64,000 bases of DNA. Source: an uncultured Selenomonadaceae bacterium (GTDB lineage Bacteria > Bacillota > Negativicutes > Selenomonadales > Selenomonadaceae). The notes under the pieces are model-generated. The model made no database searches and had not been told where the DNA came from. It worked only from the letters and a program-made list of their open reading frames with translations. The position numbers and the translations under genes were made by a program. Position 1 is the stretch's first letter, and each line of letters starts with the position of its first letter. This document shows, one piece after another, positions 63,052 through 64,000 of this stretch. Location: NCBI GenBank assembly GCA_902778455.1, contig CACYXR010000001.1, positions 124,001-188,000 on the forward strand, written 5' to 3'.

Positions 63052-63103
63052 CTATAATACAAATCAGCGGGAAAAAAATTGACGCGCTTTGAAAAATTTT
63101 TTC
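63052..63103 (-). promoter_or_regulatory. Second copy of the shared upstream element
   Basis: Plus strand ACAAATCAG, 11 nt, TTGAC, GCGC, then GAAAAATTTTTTC, matching 59886-59939 block by block. On the minus strand TATTAT lies near the gene-proximal end and may be the -10 for the small peptide gene. Confidence 0.6.
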
Positions 63104-63111
63104 CAAAAAAA

Positions 63112-63127
63112 TGTTTCACGTGAAACA
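63112..63127. promoter_or_regulatory. parS: parS site 1 (ParB/Spo0J-binding)
   Basis: TGTTTCACGTGAAACA, an exact match to the conserved 16-bp bacterial parS. ParB loads here and spreads or slides to organise the chromosome near the origin. It lies in the intergenic region between the divergent small peptide gene and the permease gene. Confidence 0.9.
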
Positions 63128-63149
63128 ATCGAACAAAACATGAAAGGGT

Positions 63150-63203
63150 TTTTCAGACTATGTTCTATTGTTTCACGTGAAACAATAGAACATAGTCTGA
63201 AAA
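63150..63203. promoter_or_regulatory. parS: parS site 2 inside a 54-bp perfect palindrome
   Basis: The centre 63169-63184 is again TGTTTCACGTGAAACA. Both arms continue the symmetry without a mismatch for 27 bp each (63150-63176 against 63177-63203), with flanks CAGACTATGTTCTAT and ATAGAACATAGTCTG. The 24 bp from 63112 and from 63169 also form a direct repeat with one difference. There is no T-run after it, so a terminator is unlikely. The extra arms go well beyond what ParB needs. Confidence 0.9.
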
Positions 63204-63404
63204 TATTCTCACATTTTCGCTGCGCTGCGGATTTCTTTTTCGTTGCAGGTCAAATATGTGGCGGACGCGGGTATTTTATGATAAAATCTAAGGACGGATG
63301 GGCGTTTTGTCTTTTCTCCGAAAGATGCTCCGCCAAACCGTTCCGAACGCTTTCGTGATCGGAGCGGCGGTTATATCACTTATCCTTGAAACGAGGGGTT
63401 TCAA
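63204..63404. other. Leader region of the permease gene
   Basis: About 200 bp with no gene. A TAAAAT at 63282-63287 could be a -10 box for the permease gene, but no clear -35 or riboswitch fold is recognised. Confidence 0.3.
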
Positions 63405-64000
63405 ATGGACAATCCGAATGATATAAAACCGAGCGGCCCCGGGCTTGCCCGTTATCTTTCCCCTGTCGCCGTCTGGGCGCTTTCCTTCGGCTGCGCCGTG
63501 GGATGGGGCGCGTTCGTCATGCCGGGAACGACTTTCCTGCCGATTGCCGGACCTGTCGGAACGACCATCGGACTTTTCATCGGCTCGCTTGCCATGCTCG
63601 TCATCGGCTGGAACTATATCGCGATGATGAAGAAATACCCGGACGCGGGCGGCACCTTTTCCTACACCAAGCATATTTTCGGCTACGACCACGGCTTTTT
63701 CAGCGCCTGGTTCGTCACATTGACCTATATCGCGATTCTTTGGGCGAACGCCACCGCGCTGGTGCTTTTGGCGCGAAATCTTCTCGGCGGCGCATTCCAA
63801 TTCGGGTTTCATTACAGTTTCGCGGGCTACGACGTCTGGCTCGGCGAGATCCTGCTTTCCGACGCAGCCATTATTCTTTTCGGCGCGCTGGTCATAGGCG
63901 GCAAGCGGCTGGCCGCGCATACGCAGACGATTTTCGCGTTCCTGCTGCTGGGCGGCATTCTCGTCGTCTTCGGCGCGACGCTGGCGACGCACCGGGATTT
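63405..64000 (+). CDS. APC-type amino-acid permease (partial)
   Basis: The frame opens at ATG 63405 (GAGGGG upstream) and runs off the window edge after 198 codons. The start MDNPNDIKPSG leads into helices of the amino acid-polyamine-organocation family: LSPVAVWALSFGCAVGWGAF with the unwound Gly-rich first helix, then LPIAGPVGTTIGLFIGSL and YPDAGGTFSYTKHIFGYDHG. At least five membrane spans are visible. The substrate cannot be stated. Confidence 0.85.
   Translation, partial: MDNPNDIKPSGPGLARYLSPVAVWALSFGCAVGWGAFVMPGTTFLPIAGPVGTTIGLFIGSLAMLVIGWNYIAMMKKYPDAGGTFSYTKHIFGYDHGFFSAWFVTLTYIAILWANATALVLLARNLLGGAFQFGFHYSFAGYDVWLGEILLSDAAIILFGALVIGGKRLAAHTQTIFAFLLLGGILVVFGATLATHRD

Noticed and set aside
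63089-63358. Plus-strand 89-aa frame with repeated VSRETIE motifs
   Set aside because: The repeat is simply the parS direct repeat translated; no homology-like features or ribosome site.
1-64000. CRISPR arrays, tRNA, rRNA or complete insertion sequences
   Set aside because: No regular repeat-spacer pattern, no cloverleaf or rRNA signature and no transposase gene was seen on reading both strands.

Overview
The window looks like chromosomal DNA from a Negativicutes-type bacterium of the Selenomonas/Mitsuokella group. This is inferred from a secreted cysteine (PTP-like) phytase with the HCxAGxGRT loop, Nif11-type RiPP precursors with GG leaders, and strong GGAGG ribosome sites with frequent GTG/TTG starts. 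No rRNA or tRNA gene and no CRISPR array was seen.

Region 1 (1-37.6 kb, all minus strand, AT-richer by eye) is a large surface-glycan island read from about 37.6 kb down to 1. Many genes are joined by ATGA/GTGA overlaps. It holds nucleotide-sugar modules: rfbF-rfbG with an rfbC-like epimerase; a SIS isomerase, YhcH, 2-hydroxyacid dehydrogenase, cytidylyltransferase, SDR and sugar-phosphate cyclase set; and a HAD, nucleotidyltransferase and cupin set. It also holds glycosyltransferases (GT2, GT9, capsule-type), SAM methyltransferases (FkbM, TylF) and four radical SAM enzymes. About fifteen of these proteins carry the same extra Rossmann-like module, at either the N- or C-terminus. Two foreign-looking defence-type cassettes interrupt the island: a Septu-like PtuA/PtuB pair (16.5-18.5 kb) and an ATPase plus TOPRIM-like pair (33.5-35.7 kb).

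Region 2 (37.7-46 kb, minus, GC-richer) continues with glycerophosphate/CDP-alcohol genes (GDPD, a TagD-oxidoreductase fusion, a TagF-like transferase), GDP-fucose genes (gmd, fcl) and the Na+/serine-threonine symporter sstT.

Region 3 (46.1-54.5 kb, plus) is housekeeping: a membrane-anchored protein, recA-recX-guaA and potABCD, with clear terminators after guaA and potD.

Region 4 (54.5-63.1 kb, minus) holds a VanX-like dipeptidase and a RiPP locus. The locus has a B12-type RiPP-maturation radical SAM enzyme, a SPASM radical SAM enzyme, two ordinary GG-leader precursors, two broken precursors, and one precursor whose core is followed directly by a Hint (hedgehog/intein) domain. Upstream are a phytase, a Tat-exported phosphoesterase and a small GG-containing peptide gene that shares an upstream DNA element with one precursor. 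The window closes with two exact parS (ParB-binding) sites, one inside a 54-bp perfect palindrome, and the start of an APC-type amino-acid permease. The leader-core-Hint fusion is the best candidate for an undescribed system.
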